A DNA stretch of 7,677 bases from Caryophanales bacterium UBA970 (GTDB lineage: Bacteria; Bacillota_I; Bacilli_A; RFN20; CAG-826), in contig DBCA01000089.1 of assembly GCA_002292805.1 (NCBI GenBank), forward strand, positions 1-7,677. Reading direction: 5' to 3'. Made by a program: the position numbers and the translations under genes. Below the pieces are notes generated by a model. The model was not told where the DNA came from. It searched no databases and was given only the letters and a program-made list of their open reading frames with translations. Every line of letters starts with the position of its first letter. Position 1 is the first letter of the stretch. Below, one piece after another: positions 5,910 through 7,677 of the stretch.

Positions 5910-6899
5910 ATGTATGGAATTATTGATTTAGGTTCTAACACAGTCAGACTTAATGTTTATCAAGTCAATGATAAACGAGTTCAACTTATTTTCTCAAAAA
6001 AGGAATTTGTTTCTTTGGCGTCTTACGTCAATGCTTATCATCAATTATCAGAGGAAGGGATTCAAGCTGCTTTATCGGTGATTAAGCACTATGTCACCAT
6101 TCTTCAAAACCTGAATATCAAAGAAAATTACCTCATTGCGACTGCATCAATCCGGAATGTCAGCAATAAATTAGCGGTGATTGAAAAAATTAAGAAAGTC
6201 GTCCCTTTCGCAGTAGAACTCTTATCTGAAGAGCAAGAAGCGCTTGCCGATTTAGAAGGGGTTTTGATTGATACGAAATTTGACAAAGGCGTGGTGCTTG
6301 ATATTGGTGGCGGATCGACCGAACTCGTTGCCTTTGAAAAACAAGAAGTGATTTACGCAAAAGCTATTAAAATTGGTTCGCTTTCTGCTTATGTTGATTA
6401 CGTTAATAAAATCATTCCTAAAAATAAAGAACTCAAAAAAATCAAACAAGCGGTTATCGAAGCAATGGATAAGCTTGAATTACCCGAGTTTAAACCCAAA
6501 ACCCTTTATGGGGTTGGGGGAACCATTCGTGCAGCACGGAAACTTGCAATTGCGATTCTCGCCTTACCATCCGATCATAAAGAATTGACCTTAAAAATGG
6601 TCAAAGACCTCATTGTTTTTTTCCAAGAAAAAGATAAAGATGCTTATTTGAAAGCCATTCAAGTGGTCCCTGAACGCCTTCATACGATTCTTCCTGGATT
6701 GAAGATATTAGAAACGATCATCAAAAAATTTGGTCGGCCTTTGGTTGTGGTTTCTGACTATGGGGTTCGCGAAGGTTACTTAATGCAAAAATTACAACTC
6801 GTTCCGGTGCGGATTGTCAAATCCCCAGTGGTCGTTAAAGCCATCGATAAGGCTATGAACAAAAATGAAAAACCAATCAAAAGACCTTCCCGAAACTAG
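5910..6899 (+). CDS. ppx: Exopolyphosphatase, Ppx/GppA family, short form
   Basis: Releases terminal phosphate from inorganic polyphosphate; relatives also remove the gamma-phosphate of pppGpp. Length from this start is 329 residues, matching the two-domain actin-like form without the C-terminal HD domain of E. coli Ppx (about 510 residues). Motifs in order: phosphate-1 loop IIDLGSNTVRLNVY (4-17), ATASIR (77-82), catalytic Glu110 in SEEQEA (equivalent by eye to E. coli Glu121), phosphate-2 loop VLDIGGGSTELV (129-140), GVGGTIRAA (201-209) and the C-terminal VVVSDYGVREG (279-289). The ATG at 5910 is chosen over an in-frame TTG at 5886 because family members begin one or two residues before the IDLGSN strand. 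Neither start has a good SD. It overlaps ppk1 by 35 bp, so synthesis and breakdown of polyphosphate are made from one transcript. GppA activity cannot be excluded from sequence. Confidence 0.92.
   Translation: MYGIIDLGSNTVRLNVYQVNDKRVQLIFSKKEFVSLASYVNAYHQLSEEGIQAALSVIKHYVTILQNLNIKENYLIATASIRNVSNKLAVIEKIKKVVPFAVELLSEEQEALADLEGVLIDTKFDKGVVLDIGGGSTELVAFEKQEVIYAKAIKIGSLSAYVDYVNKIIPKNKELKKIKQAVIEAMDKLELPEFKPKTLYGVGGTIRAARKLAIAILALPSDHKELTLKMVKDLIVFFQEKDKDAYLKAIQVVPERLHTILPGLKILETIIKKFGRPLVVVSDYGVREGYLMQKLQLVPVRIVKSPVVVKAIDKAMNKNEKPIKRPSRN
6849..6852 (+). promoter_or_regulatory. Ribosome binding site of ppk1 inside ppx
   Basis: AAGG lies 12 nt before the ppk1 ATG, within the coding end of ppx. The spacing is a little long, so translational coupling to ppx by reinitiation (ppx stops 35 bp inside ppk1) may contribute. 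It supports the ATG at 6865. Confidence 0.45.
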
Positions 6900-7677
6900 T
6901 GTTGGCCAACCCCATTACATCCAAAATCGCGACTTATCGTGGTTAGACTTTAACGCCAGAGTGCTTGAAGAAGCGACCGACGCAACCGTCCCGCTTTTTG
7001 AACGTTTAAAATTTGTTGGCATTTATACGAATAACTTGAATGAGTTTTTTATGATTCGGGTGGGTAGTCTCTTGGATGTCTTTCAACAAAATGCCGACGC
7101 GATGGATGTTCGCACCAATCTTCCCTTAAAAGAAGTCATCAAAAGCGTCTATAAAAAAGTAGACACCACCAACAAACTACGTGATGAAATCTATCTTGGT
7201 TTGCTTGAACAACTGGCTGACAAAGGGGTGGTTATTTCCTCCTTTAAGGATTGCACGGACGAAGAGAAAAACACGATTGAAACTTATTTCCATGAGCAAA
7301 TGCTGCCGTTATTATCACCGCAAATCATTGATGAAAATCATCCATTTCCACATCTGAATAACCAACAACTTTATATCGGATTAAGACTGAAGAAAAAGGG
7401 CAAAGAGTTTTTTGGGATGATTCCTGTTCCTGAAGGATTACCGACCTATATTAAATTTAATTTTACTGGCAAAATCAAAATCGTTTTAACATCCAACATT
7501 CTCTATCATTATGTGAAAACTATCTTCACTGCTTATGACATTGAAGAAAAAACCATGTTAATGGTGTCTCGCAATGCTGATTTAAACTGGGATGAAAAAG
7601 CGGACGCTTTTAATGATGTTCGGATCAAAGTTAAAAAGATGTTACAAACGCGGAATCGGCGTGATGTGTTACGGCTT
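6865..7677 (+). CDS. ppk: Polyphosphate kinase 1, N-terminal part, cut by the window edge
   Basis: Ppk1 reversibly transfers the ATP gamma-phosphate to a growing polyphosphate chain. The first 271 codons are present, out of about 700 in the family, and the frame is open to the edge. The N domain (about 18-120) is unmistakable: NRDLSWLDFNARVLEEA (21-37), PLFERLKFVGIYTNN (43-57) and EFFMIRVG (60-67). The rest is most of the head domain. Asn57 corresponds to the ATP-contacting Asn45 of E. coli PPK. The usual NLDEF is NLNEF here, with Asn59 for Asp. The catalytic histidine (His435 in E. coli) lies beyond the window and cannot be checked. The ATG at 6865 gives a normal lead-in of about 20 residues before NRDLSW and overlaps the ppx end by 35 bp. 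Operon with ppx. Confidence 0.95.
   Translation, partial: MKNQSKDLPETSVGQPHYIQNRDLSWLDFNARVLEEATDATVPLFERLKFVGIYTNNLNEFFMIRVGSLLDVFQQNADAMDVRTNLPLKEVIKSVYKKVDTTNKLRDEIYLGLLEQLADKGVVISSFKDCTDEEKNTIETYFHEQMLPLLSPQIIDENHPFPHLNNQQLYIGLRLKKKGKEFFGMIPVPEGLPTYIKFNFTGKIKIVLTSNILYHYVKTIFTAYDIEEKTMLMVSRNADLNWDEKADAFNDVRIKVKKMLQTRNRRDVLRL

Overview
The window is an ordinary-looking stretch of chromosome from a low-G+C, Gram-positive-type bacterium. Tryptophan is TGG throughout, and all six stop codons in view are TAA (4) or TAG (2), so the standard bacterial code applies. This excludes the TGA=Trp Mycoplasma/Spiroplasma lineages. A lipoprotein signal with a lipobox cysteine, a short Ppx without the C-terminal HD domain, and scarce Shine-Dalgarno (SD) sites would fit the Firmicutes/Tenericutes border (Acholeplasma, Izemoplasma or Erysipelotrichia-like). 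That placement is inference; the window carries no phylogenetic marker.

Layout, left to right. (1) The C-terminal ~240 residues of an aldo/keto reductase (+), cut by the left edge. (2) Convergent to it, a secreted lipoprotein beta-glucanase (-) built as GH16 - fibronectin III - CBM6. (3) A two-gene hipBA toxin-antitoxin operon (-), closed by two tandem Rho-independent terminators and preceded by a promoter flanked by three copies of a 9-bp half-site that probably forms the HipB operator. (4) A 227-bp divergent intergenic region with an 11-bp tandem repeat and a 14-bp palindrome lying on a consensus -10 box. (5) A multi-membrane-span GT-C/PMT-type glycosyltransferase (+). (6) A ppx-ppk1 polyphosphate operon (+) with a 35-bp gene overlap; ppk1 runs off the right edge.

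How the genes relate. HipB should repress its own operon and neutralise the HipA kinase. Ppx degrades polyphosphate and Ppk1 makes it, so the last operon sets the polyphosphate level. The glucanase would act outside the cell on beta-1,3/1,4-glucans, and the GT-C enzyme would move sugar from a lipid-phosphate donor onto an acceptor at the outer face of the membrane. The four modules do not form an obvious common pathway.

The most interesting signal is at the starts. Each of the three well-defined transcription-unit-first genes (glucanase, hipB, glycosyltransferase) has a good -10 hexamer ending only 6 to 8 nt before its ATG and has no SD, which predicts leaderless mRNAs. ppx shows a weaker version. 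The two operon-internal genes (hipA, ppk1) instead have AAGG-type SD sites. I found no evidence of a mobile element, CRISPR array, RNA gene or clearly new defence system.
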